A stretch of DNA of 13,062 nucleotides, from contig CAYRWY010000138.1 of the NCBI GenBank assembly GCA_964427955.1, positions 1 through 13,062 on the forward strand, given 5' to 3'. Below the pieces are notes generated by a model. It was not told the origin of the DNA. It worked only from the letters and a program-made list of their open reading frames with translations, and searched no databases. The DNA is from JACRBK01 sp964427955 (GTDB lineage Bacteria > Chloroflexota > Anaerolineae > Aggregatilineales > Aggregatilineaceae). Positions 12,947 through 13,062 of the stretch are shown one piece after another. Position 1 is the stretch's first letter, and each line of letters opens with the position of its first letter. The translations under genes were made by a program, and so were the position numbers.

Positions 12947-13062
12947 ATGTCTCAAGAGTACATCATCGAAACGCACGAACTGGTCAAACGGTATGGCAAG
13001 CTGATCGCGGTCAACGATCTCTCGCTCCAGGTACCGCGCGGCGCGATTTACGGCTTTGTAGG
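12947..13062 (+). CDS. ABC transporter ATPase, N-terminus only (cut by window edge)
   Basis: The 38 visible codons begin MSQEYIIETHELVKRYGKLI, then AVNDLSLQVPRGAIYGFV, the standard N-terminal strands of an ABC ATPase. The window ends right before the Walker A loop. The GAIYGFVG style, with a short N-terminus, is typical of ABC-2 type export systems and unlike the peptide-importer ATPases earlier in the window. AGGA lies 6 nt before the ATG, and the gap to the preceding gene is 18 nt, implying co-transcription with the 828-residue protein. A permease gene would be expected downstream. Confidence 0.85.
   Translation, partial: MSQEYIIETHELVKRYGKLIAVNDLSLQVPRGAIYGFV

Overview
The window reads as chromosomal DNA of a GC-rich bacterium, most likely a member of the Chloroflexota (Anaerolineae-like). 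This is an inference. It rests on a canonical T-box riboswitch in a non-Firmicute-looking GC-rich context, lipoproteins with 'TPTP' linkers, and an FHA/COG1470-like/ABC envelope cluster. No mobile element, CRISPR array, rRNA or tRNA gene is visible.

Region 1 (1-1536, minus strand): a promoter (TTGACA-17-TACACT) drives a serine-type T-box leader of about 270 nt. It has a complete Stem I, specifier UCC, a UGGC antiterminator bulge and an intrinsic terminator. Behind it come a 68-residue single-pass membrane protein and serS, which is cut by the window edge. Both genes should respond to uncharged tRNA-Ser.

Region 2 (1537-8217, plus strand): from a divergent promoter runs a peptide/nickel-type (Dpp/Opp) ABC importer operon in the unusual order ATPase D, ATPase F, permease C, lipoprotein, permease B, ending at a good intrinsic terminator (8188-8217). 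No family-5 substrate-binding protein is present. Between the two permease genes sits a 570-residue exported protein built of five diverged SH3-like modules, each with a cysteine pair. Both permeases carry enlarged extracytoplasmic insertions, and the one in permease C has four cysteines. Strong stem-loops fill the intergenic gaps before dppC and dppB.

Region 3 (8218-13062, plus strand): a 669-residue protein with a cytoplasmic FHA domain, an Ig-like region, one membrane span and an outer Ig/SH3-like tail. It is followed by an 828-residue exported membrane protein with a glutamine-amidotransferase-like outer domain and two membrane spans, and then by the start of an ABC ATPase of the exporter (ABC-2) type, cut by the window edge. 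This looks like a phospho-signal-linked envelope ABC module.

The best candidates for undescribed biology are the SH3-module lipoprotein embedded in the importer operon and the FHA/GATase-like/ABC module. SH3-like extracytoplasmic domains with cysteine pairs occur in both regions.
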